64,000 nt of DNA from DASPLX01 sp035627375 (GCA_035627375.1 DASPLX010000006.1:1-64000), one strand, 5' to 3'. Counted from the first letter of the stretch, positions 1-8,966 are shown. The notes: generated by a model not told the origin, from the sequence alone. Numbers and translations are program-made.

Positions 1-2161
1 GTGTCGGCGTCGGTGTCGGTGTCGGCGTCGGCGTACCGCTGTTGCCACTGCACTCGCCCGCCCCTAAACTCGCAAGCGTCGGACGCGCTTGTATCTGGAG
101 CCGCCCTTCAATTGGACGTCCATTGGCGTCAAGCACGCGACTGATCTGATAGCTCGGACGTACCGCCGCAGGTATTTCGTTCGGCAGCTGTTGCGCCTGG
201 TTGCATAGCGTGCCGCCTTCCACCGGTTGATAACTTGCCAGATTCAATGGTGGAGCCGAGGGCGTGGTCACCAACAAATTTCCTATTCCGGCAACATGGT
301 TGACCGGCCTGCCGCTCGACACCTGCCCGCCCGGGTAGAAGAAACCAGGGTGTACCGCGCCATTCCCGCTAACGGTCTCAGCGACATCACCGTTTCCGTA
401 GCCGGGCACGGGATAGCCATTCCAGATCGGCTGATTCCAGTTGCTGCTGATCCAATTCCGATAGAGCGAAATGCGCTCCATCTGGTAGGTATTCCAGTGG
501 AATGGATGTGCCGCGCTGGTCGCCTGCCCGCTTTGGCTGCCTACATAAATTGCGTTGTTTACCGCATGGATAGCAGGCATCATGTCGGCCGTACGCGGCA
601 CGATGTCCATGATGTACTGCCCGTTATCATCCAGCATCTGATAGACATCGTTCGACAACCGCAGATGCCGTCCGTAGTAGTCGAACGAATTCGAATTATC
701 GAGGCAGCAGCTGAACAATGTCACCGCGCCCTGATTGTTCTTGTCGATCGCTGAAACCACGGTGTTGTGATAGAACCAAAGCGGACCGCGACGACCGTCC
801 AGCGGGCTGTTGTCGTATCCATAGTGGATCATGGATGCGCCCTGCGCTTGGTTATAGATCGTGCTGTCGCGCAGAAACAGATTGCCGTACACGTAGCTGC
901 CGCGTATCCACTTCTGATAATCGGTTTCCATCTGCTGCCGCAACTGCGGCGTTGCATACGCGCCGGCCGCGGTGCTGCGCTCCGCGTTGCGGAACCACCA
1001 TGGGAAGACCGAGGGACGAAAATCCTCGATGTCGATCAGATCGATCGCATGCGAACCGTTTTGAAAGAAGTTGTAGCGTATCAAGTCGCCGACCGTGCGC
1101 ATCTTGACGTCGTTGCCCCAGGCGCTTTCGCTGCCTTCGATCCGGCCGTTGCCGTTGACGTCGTAACGGATCGGGTTGCCGAAATAATTGTACTGAACGA
1201 CATGATTGACGCCCTGGACATAAGCCTGGTGCGTATCCCACGACCCGATCAGGCCGTTGTCGTGGATATAGTTCCCCTCCAGCAGGAAATTACGCACCAT
1301 GAAGTTATCGTTGCGGGCATAAGTGAAGTCCTGGCTGATCGCCATCACGCCGTTCGGACAATACGAGATTTCATTGCCGCGAATCGTCACGTTCTGCACA
1401 TTCCGTACGTAAAGGCAGGCGGTATGGCGGTTGTACGGGTAGGACGCCCCGTTCATGCCGATATAGTTGGCGATATGGTTGGCCTCGGTATAGGGAGCCC
1501 TCATCGTACCGGTCAACGCCAAACCTTCGACCGCGACGTCGCGGATTCCGCTACGGCTCCAGATCGCCACCACGCCGCGGTTGATTGTCGACCACGCCTG
1601 CGTCGGCGAACCGATTTCTCGTTGCAAGGCGCTGTTGTTGCGCACGCGCGCGTTGCGGCCGTCAAGCACCGGTTTTTCGCCGTTCGGTCCGGGCACACCG
1701 CAAACCTTGACCTGGCTGCGCACGATGAAGATGCGCTCGTCATACGGTTCGGTTCGATGGAAAATGCGCACCATCGAATGCGCAGGCAGCGCTTCCCATG
1801 GCACGTCGTTGATGTTGGCATACGCCTGGCCGGGACCGACGTTGTACACGTTCACCGCATAATTGCTGTTGGCTGGCGACGCCGGGTCACAGTCGGCCTG
1901 CGTGAGGGATTCCTTCAGCCCCCCCGCAAAGTCCTGCCCGGTGAATCCCACGTCTTGAATGGCCGTGCTCGCAGGCACGGCGCGAATGGATGGCGTCGTG
2001 GCCCCTGGAGCAGCGGCGGCTCCGCTTTTGGCGGTAGCTTCGGCCAGAAGTCGCGTGTCTCCAACCGGTGAAGACGTGCCACTGCCGCCACCGCACGCCG
2101 AGAGAAATGAAACCGCGCCAAGCACCGCAGCGACGGGCTTGCGAAAGAAGAATTTTTCCAT
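1..2161 (-). CDS. Secreted parallel beta-helix lipoprotein (3' end cut by window edge)
   Basis: The frame stays open from an ATG at 2161 to the left edge, about 720 codons. The N-terminus is a lipoprotein signal: basic and aromatic start, hydrophobic stretch, then lipobox LSAC with Cys23 followed by GGG. The body has repeated short beta-strand/Asn-Gly turns of the right-handed parallel beta-helix (pectate-lyase-like) type, for example NVTIRGNEISYC near codon 260 and VRNFLLEGNYIHDNG soon after. This fold is usual in polysaccharide lyases and other surface carbohydrate-active proteins, but I see no diagnostic catalytic triad and assign no reaction. The last visible codons are a Thr-Pro linker, so a further C-terminal domain probably lies outside the window. 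An in-frame ATG at 2170 is an alternative start; neither has a clear Shine-Dalgarno. The gene is divergent from the TPR gene and carries shared element A about 80 nt upstream. Confidence 0.8.
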   Translation of the reverse strand, partial: MEKFFFRKPVAAVLGAVSFLSACGGGSGTSSPVGDTRLLAEATAKSGAAAAPGATTPSIRAVPASTAIQDVGFTGQDFAGGLKESLTQADCDPASPANSNYAVNVYNVGPGQAYANINDVPWEALPAHSMVRIFHRTEPYDERIFIVRSQVKVCGVPGPNGEKPVLDGRNARVRNNSALQREIGSPTQAWSTINRGVVAIWSRSGIRDVAVEGLALTGTMRAPYTEANHIANYIGMNGASYPYNRHTACLYVRNVQNVTIRGNEISYCPNGVMAISQDFTYARNDNFMVRNFLLEGNYIHDNGLIGSWDTHQAYVQGVNHVVQYNYFGNPIRYDVNGNGRIEGSESAWGNDVKMRTVGDLIRYNFFQNGSHAIDLIDIEDFRPSVFPWWFRNAERSTAAGAYATPQLRQQMETDYQKWIRGSYVYGNLFLRDSTIYNQAQGASMIHYGYDNSPLDGRRGPLWFYHNTVVSAIDKNNQGAVTLFSCCLDNSNSFDYYGRHLRLSNDVYQMLDDNGQYIMDIVPRTADMMPAIHAVNNAIYVGSQSGQATSAAHPFHWNTYQMERISLYRNWISSNWNQPIWNGYPVPGYGNGDVAETVSGNGAVHPGFFYPGGQVSSGRPVNHVAGIGNLLVTTPSAPPLNLASYQPVEGGTLCNQAQQLPNEIPAAVRPSYQISRVLDANGRPIEGRLQIQARPTLASLGAGECSGNSGTPTPTPTPTPT

Positions 2162-2242
2162 GATGTCCATTATTTGTTTTGGAGGAATTTTTTCCGGCTA
2201 TTACGCAATTGCGATATTTATCTTTGCCGCACAACATGTCGT

Positions 2243-2278
2243 CCCTAAAAAGGGGGGATTTCATTTCGCATCATGAAA
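2243..2278 (-). promoter_or_regulatory. Shared palindrome-hairpin element A, upstream of beta-helix lipoprotein
   Basis: Read on the minus strand it is TTTCATGATGCGAAA (2278-2264), 6 nt, then CCCCCC-TTTTTA-GGG (2257-2243). It aligns without gaps to elements B, C and D. It ends about 80 nt before the ATG at 2161. Its G-side is the weakest of the four hairpins. Confidence 0.65.
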
Positions 2279-2320
2279 TATTTCCGACCTCTCGAGCGTT
2301 AGCAGCGAGAAAAATTTGTT

Positions 2321-2358
2321 TTTCGCAATATGAAAATACAACCCCACTTTCGGGGGGT
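2321..2358 (+). promoter_or_regulatory. Shared palindrome-hairpin element B, upstream of TPR-secB
   Basis: Palindrome TTTCGCAATATGAAA (2321-2335), then ATACA, then ACCCCACTTTCGGGGGGT (2341-2358). It is near-identical to element C of the flagellar operon over 38 bp and ends about 80 nt before the ATG at 2439. Elements A and B lie back to back in the divergent promoter region, with the palindromes inside and the hairpins outside. Confidence 0.75.
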
Positions 2359-2438
2359 CATTCCTGCGTCGAAATCGACGAATATCTACCCGACCGGCAA
2401 CCTGAATCGGGCAACGCCGGTCAACATTGAGCAGTGAG

Positions 2439-3596
2439 ATGACCGCCATGAACAATGAGCAAGGATTGCAGCAATCCATAGAACGTCATGAAGGCTATGT
2501 TCGAAGCGACGGGGATAACCTCATGCTTCGGATGACATTGGGCAATCTCTACCATAGCGCCGGACGTTTCGGCGATGCCATTGCCAGTTACGAGCACTGC
2601 CTGCGCCTGTCGCCGGGGCACGGTCCGGCGCGCAGCCGGATTGCCTCGGTCATGATCTCGCAGCGGCGATTCGCCGAGGCGGAGGAACTGTTGTCGGAAC
2701 TGATCGACGGCGGCGATTCCGATCCCGTTCTGCTCCACAACCGCGGCATCGCGATCTATCATCAGGAGCGCTGGGACGACGCCAGCATGTGTTTCATGGA
2801 TGCCGCCGCGCGCGGCTTGCAGCACTCGGCCAATTTCGCCTATCTGGCGCGCTCGCTGCACCATCTCGGCTCCATGGCCGATGCGATCGATGCCTGCCGC
2901 GGTTGGGTCGCGCTTGCGAACGACAGCGAGAGCAAGAGCTACCTGGCGCTGCTTTACTTGGATACCGGCGATGTCGACAATGCCAAGCCGCTGGCTCGGG
3001 AAGTGCTCGCCAAACATCCCGACGATATCAACGCCAACGTCGTGAATGGAATCGTCTCCGTCGAGATGCAGGAAATCGCCGCCGCGCGCAGGCATTTCGA
3101 AACAGCGCTGCGTCACGACAAGACCAACGGAAGAGCCTGGCTGGGGCTAGGACTGGTTCATCTACATGAACAGGAACATGCAAAGGCGATCGAGGCGCTC
3201 GAAAACTCGATTCGCATCCATCCCAAGAACCTCGGAGCCATCGTCACGCTCGGTTGGGCGAAGCTCATGACGAAGGACCTGACCGGCGCGCAAGAGACAT
3301 TCGAGCATGCCCTGCGAGTCGATCGCACATTCGGCGAATCGCACGGCGGCCTTGCTGCGGCGTTGGCCTTGCAGCGCGAGTTCGACAAAGCCGAAACCGA
3401 AATCAAGCTCGCCCGACGCCTCAATCCGCATGGATTCGGCGCCGAATTCGCCCATGCGGCCGTTCTCGCCGAAAAAGGCGAGCGGCAATCCGCTGTCGAT
3501 CTGCTGACCGATCTTCTCAAGCGCGCACCGCGAGAGGGAATGCTGCCCCTGATCGAGCAACTCCGTGTCCACGCCATTCGCAAGCGGGCTCATTGA
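2439..3596 (+). CDS. Tetratricopeptide-repeat protein
   Basis: A 385-aa soluble protein made almost entirely of about 34-residue TPR units, with the usual small-residue/aromatic pattern (for example GRFGDAIASYEHCLRLSPGH and GRAWLGLGLVHLHEQEHAKA). There is no signal peptide, membrane segment or enzymatic domain, so it is a cytoplasmic protein-interaction scaffold. It is followed after 30 nt by secB and preceded by element B, so the two are probably co-transcribed; a role as chaperone or adaptor for an exported client is an inference. I chose the ATG at 2439; an upstream TTG at 2427 and an ATG at 2448 are in frame. Confidence 0.85.
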   Translation: MTAMNNEQGLQQSIERHEGYVRSDGDNLMLRMTLGNLYHSAGRFGDAIASYEHCLRLSPGHGPARSRIASVMISQRRFAEAEELLSELIDGGDSDPVLLHNRGIAIYHQERWDDASMCFMDAAARGLQHSANFAYLARSLHHLGSMADAIDACRGWVALANDSESKSYLALLYLDTGDVDNAKPLAREVLAKHPDDINANVVNGIVSVEMQEIAAARRHFETALRHDKTNGRAWLGLGLVHLHEQEHAKAIEALENSIRIHPKNLGAIVTLGWAKLMTKDLTGAQETFEHALRVDRTFGESHGGLAAALALQREFDKAETEIKLARRLNPHGFGAEFAHAAVLAEKGERQSAVDLLTDLLKRAPREGMLPLIEQLRVHAIRKRAH

Positions 3597-3626
3597 TCCT
3601 ATCGTCGTCTTTCAAGGGAACTCATC

Positions 3627-4100
3627 ATGTCTGAAGAAACTCAAGAACAACCCATTTTTCAGATTCAGCGCGTCTATCTGAAAGACCTATCGGTCGAGCA
3701 GCCCAATTCACCGGCGATTTTCCTGGAAAGAGAGGCTCCGGCTCTGGATTTCGGCGTCGACACAACCGTAGAAGCGTTGGCTGACGGGATCTACGAATCG
3801 ACGGTGGCGATCGTAGTATCGGCAAAGGTGCGAGACAAGCAAGCATTGCTCGTACAAGCCAAGCAAGCCGGCATTTTTGAAATACGCAATCTCTCCACCG
3901 ACCAGCTTGGTCCGGTACTTGGCATCGGCTGCCCTAGCATCATTTATCCCTATTTGCGCGCCAATATCGCCGACGTCGTTGCGCGCGCCGGATTTCCGCC
4001 GGTGCATCTGGCTGAAATCAACTTCGAGGCTGTCTATCAAAGGCAATTGCAGGAAATAGCGCAACGCGATCAAACGAACAATCAACGCGCTGCCGCATAG
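3627..4100 (+). CDS. secB: Accessory SecB-type protein-export chaperone
   Basis: 157 aa, the normal SecB length (E. coli 155). It aligns along its whole length: FQIQRVYLKDLS at residues 10-21, an acidic mid-region, the GIFEIRNLS strand, and the family signature GCPSIIYPYLRANIADVVARAGFPPV near residues 107-132. SecB is a tetrameric cytosolic chaperone that keeps preproteins unfolded for SecA, and in some bacteria also serves particular type I secretion substrates. In many proteobacteria the housekeeping secB neighbours grxC or gpsA; here it sits alone with a TPR gene, so this is probably a second, dedicated copy (inference). Shine-Dalgarno AAGGGA precedes the ATG by about 8 nt. Confidence 0.92.
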   Translation: MSEETQEQPIFQIQRVYLKDLSVEQPNSPAIFLEREAPALDFGVDTTVEALADGIYESTVAIVVSAKVRDKQALLVQAKQAGIFEIRNLSTDQLGPVLGIGCPSIIYPYLRANIADVVARAGFPPVHLAEINFEAVYQRQLQEIAQRDQTNNQRAAA

Positions 4101-4183
4101 GCTCCGCGTGCGGCGCCGCGTCCGGAAGGAAAAGGCAGGCCGCCGCCGTACGAGCCGGTCGAGTCGGTATGAGAAGAAGGACG

Positions 4184-4291
4184 ATGCATATGAGTCGCTA
4201 CGACAAGGAACGGTTTCGCCGTGAAATGGGCATGAAAATGATTCGCGCTGAGCAGGCGCGGCGTCCGGTTTGGCCGATCGGCGTCGGCTGA
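4184..4291 (+). CDS. Possible 35-aa basic small protein
   Basis: A short frame starting ATGCATATGAG with AAGGA 3-7 nt upstream, ending TGA at 4289-4291. The product is rich in Arg, Lys and Met (MSRYDKERFRREMGMKM near the start) and ends PVWPIGVG. An in-frame ATG at 4169 would add 5 residues. It lies 83 nt after secB. I do not recognise it; the sequence looks protein-like but the length gives little statistical support. The rest of 4101-4410 shows nothing else. Confidence 0.35.
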   Translation: MHMSRYDKERFRREMGMKMIRAEQARRPVWPIGVG

Positions 4292-4410
4292 TTCCTGCGG
4301 CTCTTTTTGCAAGGGACGCGTCTACGCGGTCCGCGGGAACGCTTGCCGCGATCGTCTAGGGCGATTAGACTCTTTCCGCATCAGCACGAAACAACCTTGC
4401 CGCATTTCCT

Positions 4411-4986
4411 GTGCATATCGTCGCCAAAAACAAAGTCGTCGGGGAACCGCCGCTCGCCGAAGGCGCGCTCAATCTGCGCATAGCCGGATTCAACCGGCAG
4501 AATCTCATCCCGATAGGCGATATCGTACGCGCCATCGACGTCCTTCCCGGCTATCATCTCCAGGGGCTACGGGAGATCGTCTACGCTCCTGACTGGACAC
4601 CCATCCAGACGGCGCGCTGGCATCCCGGCTATCCGCGCATATTGCCGATGGCCGAATTCGTCCAGCGGCAGCGCAGGATCGTCTTCTATGATCTGGGCAA
4701 CCACGATCTGTTTCACCACGTGCTATACCACGAGATCGGGCACTTCGTCTTTTACCTCGCGATCAGCAGCCAGGTGAAGAAGAAATGGGTGACGGAAGTC
4801 TTTCCCTGCTCCGAATGCATTACGCCTTACGCGACGCTCAATGCCAGCGAAGACTTTGCCGAGACCTATGCCGGCTACATGCGCAATGCCGATACGCTAA
4901 AGCAACTCCCGGAAAAATATGCGTTCATGCGGGATTACGTCTTTTCCGGCAAGCCGGAAACGCTCAAGGAAAGGAACCAGGGCTAA
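4411..4986 (+). CDS. Putative zinc metallopeptidase (HExxH)
   Basis: 191 aa from a GTG start; the frame closes upstream at 4366 and holds no better start. HEIGH at residues 107-111 gives the two zinc histidines and the catalytic Glu. EDFAETYAGY at 147-156 supplies a plausible third ligand of the gluzincin type, in the arrangement common to small anthrax-toxin-lethal-factor-like or phage-type peptidases. A CSEC pair lies at 133-136. No signal peptide or membrane segment is visible, so if it is secreted it is not through a classical Sec signal. The substrate is unknown. It is convergent with the RTX protein gene (85 nt apart). Confidence 0.75.
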   Translation: MHIVAKNKVVGEPPLAEGALNLRIAGFNRQNLIPIGDIVRAIDVLPGYHLQGLREIVYAPDWTPIQTARWHPGYPRILPMAEFVQRQRRIVFYDLGNHDLFHHVLYHEIGHFVFYLAISSQVKKKWVTEVFPCSECITPYATLNASEDFAETYAGYMRNADTLKQLPEKYAFMRDYVFSGKPETLKERNQG

Positions 4987-5071
4987 TTGGGGACCCATTC
5001 CATAACAGCCGGGAGCCAGGGCCATTTGTATGAAATGAGTTCCAAAGGATCGGAAATCGCCACGGTCGTCC

Positions 5072-7384
5072 CTATATGAAGCAGCCCGTGTTAAAAGTGG
5101 TCAACGTGACGCCGGTAATGTCGATCACGAAATCCTCGACGGTAAACCTATCGTCGCCGTTCCAATCCACGGCGAGATAGGTCCTGCCGCTCAAAGTACC
5201 GGAATCGGCAACGACAATTGCAGCGCTAACGCCGCCGATGGCAGTCGTATTGAAGCCGGTGCCGGGCACGGACAATAACGTATTCATATTCGCCACGAAG
5301 CTTGCCTCGTTCACGCTGCCGGTGACAGAAGCGGCGCTTACGCTGCCGACACTCAGCGTCAAATCGATCTGATCGCCGGAGTTGCCATTGAGGACGAGAT
5401 CGGTGATCCTGTCCACTCCGGCGACCGACCCGGCAGCGGCAACCGTATCGGCCGTTCCTGCGGCAAACACAAATCGGTCGCTGCCGGACCCGCCCGTCAT
5501 GACGTCCGCCCCTGCGCCGCCGGCAATCGTATCCGCGCCCGCTGCCGTGATGATCGATTGAGATCCCGCGCCGGCAATGATCTCGAACTTGCCTGTCGCA
5601 TTGGCGATCGTACCGATGAAGGTGGCGCCGGTAAAACCCGTCAGCGTCTTCTTATCGCCGTCCGCCACCCCGGAAATTTTCAGGCTGTCGCCCGGGCCAA
5701 GTTTGCTCTGCGTGACGATGTCGAACTGCGCTGCCGTCAATTCAATCGGAGTGGCATCGGTGGCATCGATCAGATCGATCTTGTCGATTTCCTTGACTAG
5801 CCCGGCCAAGTTGGCGTTGATGGCCGCGCCGCTGTCGATTATCTGGATGTTGTCGTCGCTCGCCAGGCGGGCTGCGGTGATCGTATTCTTCTGCGCCACG
5901 GTCAGCTTGATGACGCCGTCGTCAGTGGCGTCAATCCCATCAATCTTGCCTATATCATCGATCAGCGCCTTGATGGCGCCGACAATCGCGGCGCTGCTGT
6001 CGACGATGTTGATGGTGTCGTTGCCCGTCAATTTGTTCGCCGTAATACTCTCCTTCTGCGCCACCGTCAGCTTGACAGGATCCACGTCGGTGGCGTCGAT
6101 GGCATCGATATTGCCGATGTTGGCTGCCAGCTTTGCCACGGTTGCGGAAATGTAGGCGCCGCCGTCGACGATCTTCACGTTGTCGGCAGCGTTCAGCCTG
6201 GCGCCGAAATACGCTCCCGCCTGCGCCGTCAGATTCAGCGTGCCGTCGCTCGCATCCAGGGCCGCGATCCTGCCGCCGACAGCCATCAAGGCGCTAAGGC
6301 CGGCAGCAATGTTCGCTCCGGTATCGACTACGTTGACGACGCCGTCGGCGGAAAGTTTGGCGCCCAATGCTCTCGCCTGCGCCGCCGTCAGTACCAACGG
6401 CTTCGTATCCGTCAACTCGATACGATCGATATTGGTGATGTTGTTCTGCAATCCGGTCAGCAAGGCATTGACGTTAATATTGGAGCCGCTGTCGGAAACA
6501 ACGATTTTGTCGGAAGCCAGCATGCGAACGCTCGTCATTACTACCGCCTGGAGCGCATTGAGCTTCAACGTATCGCCGACAGCATGAAAGCTGTCGACGT
6601 TGGTCAAGTTCGATATCTGGGCCGGCGTCAACGCCTGGATCGCCTCGGCCGTGTCGCTGATCCGTACGAAATCGGAGGATGCAAGAGAAGCGTTCCTCTG
6701 CAAGGCTTGCGCGACGGTCAACGTCAGCGTCTTCGCCGAGGGAACCGTCGTTCCTGTCGCTCCGGTCCCGGCCTCATCGATGATGTTGACCGTATCGTCC
6801 GGAGAAAGCCGATTTCTGAAATGGGCGGCAGCTCTGGCCGTCAGATTCAGCCTGCCGTCGCTCGCGTCCAGAGAATCGATCCTGGCGCCGAGCGCCATCA
6901 AGGCGGTAATGCCCGCAGCAATATTCGCTCCGGTATCGACCACGTTCACGATGTCATCGACGGACAGTCTGGCGCCCAGTGCACTCGCCTGCGCCGCCGT
7001 CAGAACCAGCGGCTTCGCGTCGGTTGCATTGATACGCCCGATGTTGACGATATTGTCCAGCAACCAGCCCAGCGCGGCGACGATGTTGCCGCCGCTATCG
7101 GAGACCGTGATAGTGCTGGATGGATGTACGCGGGCGCTCGTCATTGCGATCGCCTGCGCCGCGCTCAGCGCCAGCGTATTGCCGACGGCGCGAAAGCTGT
7201 CGACGTTGGTCAGGCCGGCGATCTGGTCGGCGGTCAACGCCTGGATCGCCTCAGCCGTGTCGCTGACGCGCACGAAATCGGAAGTCGAAAGAGAAGCATT
7301 CTTCTGCAAGGCTTGCGCGACAGTCAATGTCAGCGTCCTTGGAAGAATTACGGCCTGCGCCTGCTGTTTCGTGCCACTAGACAT
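5072..7384 (-). CDS. RTX-type repeat protein, probable secreted or surface protein
   Basis: 770 aa from the ATG at 7384 (GGA 8 nt upstream); an upstream in-frame ATG at 7456 would overlap fliP and is less likely. No Sec signal. The first 560 residues are imperfect repeats built from units such as LTAAQ-ALGA-LS and VNVVDTGANIAAG. Two long copies lie 606-612 bp apart at DNA level, followed by three shorter units of about 64 aa. Residues around 600-635 carry glycine-rich calcium-binding nonapeptides (GGAGADVMTGGSGSDRF). The end (DWNGDDRFTVEDFVIDITG) resembles the C-terminal region of type I secretion substrates. No ABC exporter or membrane-fusion gene is in the window. The gene follows fliP by 64 nt on the same strand and could be the last cistron of the flagellar operon. 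Confidence 0.8.
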   Translation of the reverse strand: MSSGTKQQAQAVILPRTLTLTVAQALQKNASLSTSDFVRVSDTAEAIQALTADQIAGLTNVDSFRAVGNTLALSAAQAIAMTSARVHPSSTITVSDSGGNIVAALGWLLDNIVNIGRINATDAKPLVLTAAQASALGARLSVDDIVNVVDTGANIAAGITALMALGARIDSLDASDGRLNLTARAAAHFRNRLSPDDTVNIIDEAGTGATGTTVPSAKTLTLTVAQALQRNASLASSDFVRISDTAEAIQALTPAQISNLTNVDSFHAVGDTLKLNALQAVVMTSVRMLASDKIVVSDSGSNINVNALLTGLQNNITNIDRIELTDTKPLVLTAAQARALGAKLSADGVVNVVDTGANIAAGLSALMAVGGRIAALDASDGTLNLTAQAGAYFGARLNAADNVKIVDGGAYISATVAKLAANIGNIDAIDATDVDPVKLTVAQKESITANKLTGNDTINIVDSSAAIVGAIKALIDDIGKIDGIDATDDGVIKLTVAQKNTITAARLASDDNIQIIDSGAAINANLAGLVKEIDKIDLIDATDATPIELTAAQFDIVTQSKLGPGDSLKISGVADGDKKTLTGFTGATFIGTIANATGKFEIIAGAGSQSIITAAGADTIAGGAGADVMTGGSGSDRFVFAAGTADTVAAAGSVAGVDRITDLVLNGNSGDQIDLTLSVGSVSAASVTGSVNEASFVANMNTLLSVPGTGFNTTAIGGVSAAIVVADSGTLSGRTYLAVDWNGDDRFTVEDFVIDITGVTLTTFNTGCFI
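6230..7338. repeat. Long direct duplication inside the RTX-type gene
   Basis: A block at about 6230-6732 is repeated at about 6840-7338. Anchors are AAAGCTGTCGACGTTGGT near 6588 and 7194, and TTCGCTCCGGTATCGAC at 6312 and 6924. The spacing is 606 to 612 bp, so the copies have gained small indels. Confidence 0.75.
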
Positions 7385-7448
7385 ATTTTTTCCATTCGAT
7401 ATCGATAGCTGCGTTAAAACGAAAGACCGAAACGACCCGGGTTTGAAA

Positions 7449-8231
7449 TCACGCAAACGTGCCGAGCAAAGCCCGCACCACCAGACTCCAACCGTCGATC
7501 AGCACGAACATCAAGATCTTGACGGGCAAGGCGATCGACACCGGCGGCACCATCATCATGCCTAGCGCCATCAAGGCGCCGGATACGATCAAATCGATCA
7601 ACAGAAACGGTAAAAAGATCACGAATCCGATCTGGAACGCCGAGCGCAATTCCGACAGCATGAACGCCGGAATCAACTGGATCATCCCGATATCGTCGAT
7701 CGACTTCGGATGCGCTGCCTTGGACAGTTCCACCATCAAGGCCAAATCCTGCTCGCGCGTTTGCCTGACCATGAATTCGCGCAAGGGCTTTACGGCAGCC
7801 GTCGCCGCGGCTTCCGTCGTCATCTTGCCGTCGGCGTAAGGCTGCAACGCCTTTGCGTTGATCTCCTGCAGCGCGGGCGCCATCGTGAAGAATGTCAGGA
7901 ATAGCGCCAGGCTGATCACCACGGTGTTCGGAGGCGTTTCCTGCATGCCGATCGCATGGCGCAGCATTGACAGGACGATGACGATGCGGATGAAGGAGGT
8001 CATCGACATCAGGATGGCCGGCGCGAGACTCAGTACGGTCAGGCCCAGCAGAATCTTGATGGCCGACGACATTTCGCCTGACGGGGCATCGCCGCCGATC
8101 TTGACCTGGATACCCGGTAAAGCGATGTCGGCGCCGCCCGCCCCGGCCGCCATGCATAACGGCGTGCTCAACGCCAAGAGCAGCAATGCCGCCAGCGCGA
8201 GGCCGCCGCGAAGAGAGAAGTTATCCATCAT
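7449..8231 (-). CDS. fliP: Flagellar export gate protein FliP
   Basis: 260 aa (E. coli 245). N-terminal signal sequence (LALAALLLLALSTPLCMAA), then the conserved core with SFIRIVIVLSMLRHAIGMQ, PPNTVVISLALFLTFF and IPAFMLSELRSAFQIGF, ending LVVRALLGTFA. FliP forms the pentameric core of the export gate with FliQ and FliR in the inner membrane. I chose the ATG at 8231, overlapping the end of fliO by 11 nt with GGAG just upstream; an ATG at 8228 directly follows. It is the last flagellar gene of the operon, 18 kb from fliQ, its usual immediate neighbour. Confidence 0.95.
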   Translation of the reverse strand: MMDNFSLRGGLALAALLLLALSTPLCMAAGAGGADIALPGIQVKIGGDAPSGEMSSAIKILLGLTVLSLAPAILMSMTSFIRIVIVLSMLRHAIGMQETPPNTVVISLALFLTFFTMAPALQEINAKALQPYADGKMTTEAAATAAVKPLREFMVRQTREQDLALMVELSKAAHPKSIDDIGMIQLIPAFMLSELRSAFQIGFVIFLPFLLIDLIVSGALMALGMMMVPPVSIALPVKILMFVLIDGWSLVVRALLGTFA

Positions 8232-8610
8232 GTTTCTCCGCATCCTTCGGCACGGACGCCGCCACGCAGGCAATTCCCTGCTCGCTGTGCGCCAATAGGT
8301 AGTGAGTCCGGCCGAACTCGACGACATACAAGGCGGAGCGCGGCGTCAATCGCTGCGTCTCGACGATCCTGACCAGCTTCTCCTTGTTCCCGGCGGGCGG
8401 CTGGCTGCCGAAACGGCGGCGAAGCACATAGAGCGCGCCGCCCAGAGCCGCACCACACACAGCCAATGCAATGACCACCCGTCCGATACCCGGCTCGTGC
8501 ACAGCCTGTTCACGCTTGAACGGAATGGCGGCGTCCGCCGGAGCGGCAGCATTCGCCAGTTGCATCAGCGCGCACAATCCGAGTCCGCACACCAGCTTGA
8601 CGGCATGCAT
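8221..8610 (-). CDS. fliO: Flagellar export assembly protein FliO
   Basis: 129 aa. Signal or anchor at residues 1-22, a second hydrophobic segment near 46-66 (VVIALAVCGAALGGALYVL) followed by RRR, then a short cytoplasmic domain with RIVETQRLTPRSALYVVEFG, the FliO signature. FliO assists FliP folding and gate assembly. It starts 2 nt after fliN and overlaps fliP. Confidence 0.88.
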   Translation of the reverse strand: MHAVKLVCGLGLCALMQLANAAAPADAAIPFKREQAVHEPGIGRVVIALAVCGAALGGALYVLRRRFGSQPPAGNKEKLVRIVETQRLTPRSALYVVEFGRTHYLLAHSEQGIACVAASVPKDAEKHDG

Positions 8611-8612
8611 GA

Positions 8613-8924
8613 TCAGGACACCGTCGCAGCCACTTCGGTGATGCAGACGCCGAAATGATCCTCGACCGCAACCAGTTTGCCGCGTGCGATCACATGACCG
8701 TCCACCAGGACATCGACTGGATAGTCGACTTCGCGATCGATCTTCAACAGCGAAGATTCCTTCAAATCCATCAGCTCGCCCAAGGTGGTGTTGGCTTGGC
8801 CGACCACGACCGTCAAGGTCACTTTCACGCCGCGCAAGGCGCGCAAGTCGGACAGTACCGCGGGGCCGGACGAAGCCTGCTGTTTGATATCAGGCAATTC
8901 AATGATTTGCGGTGCGGATTGCAT
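8613..8924 (-). CDS. fliN: C-ring protein FliN (SpoA domain)
   Basis: 103 aa, close to the minimal FliN. A short variable N-terminus is followed by a SpoA domain: LRGVKVTLTVVVGQANTTLGEL, SSLLKIDREVDYPVDVLVDG and VIARGKLVAVEDHFGVCITEV. It forms the bottom of the C ring together with the FliM-like protein and docks FliH/FliI. It lies 42 nt after the FliM-like gene. Confidence 0.93.
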   Translation of the reverse strand: MQSAPQIIELPDIKQQASSGPAVLSDLRALRGVKVTLTVVVGQANTTLGELMDLKESSLLKIDREVDYPVDVLVDGHVIARGKLVAVEDHFGVCITEVAATVS

Positions 8925-8966
8925 TTTGTTTTCCTCTTACAAGTAAATTCAATTCAGTTTCTTGTT

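Noticed and set aside
767..2071. A 434-codon open frame on the plus strand
   Set aside because: It is antisense to the beta-helix lipoprotein, whose frame has a signal peptide, lipobox and repeated fold motifs. The plus-strand product is Arg/His/Val-rich with no recognisable domain.
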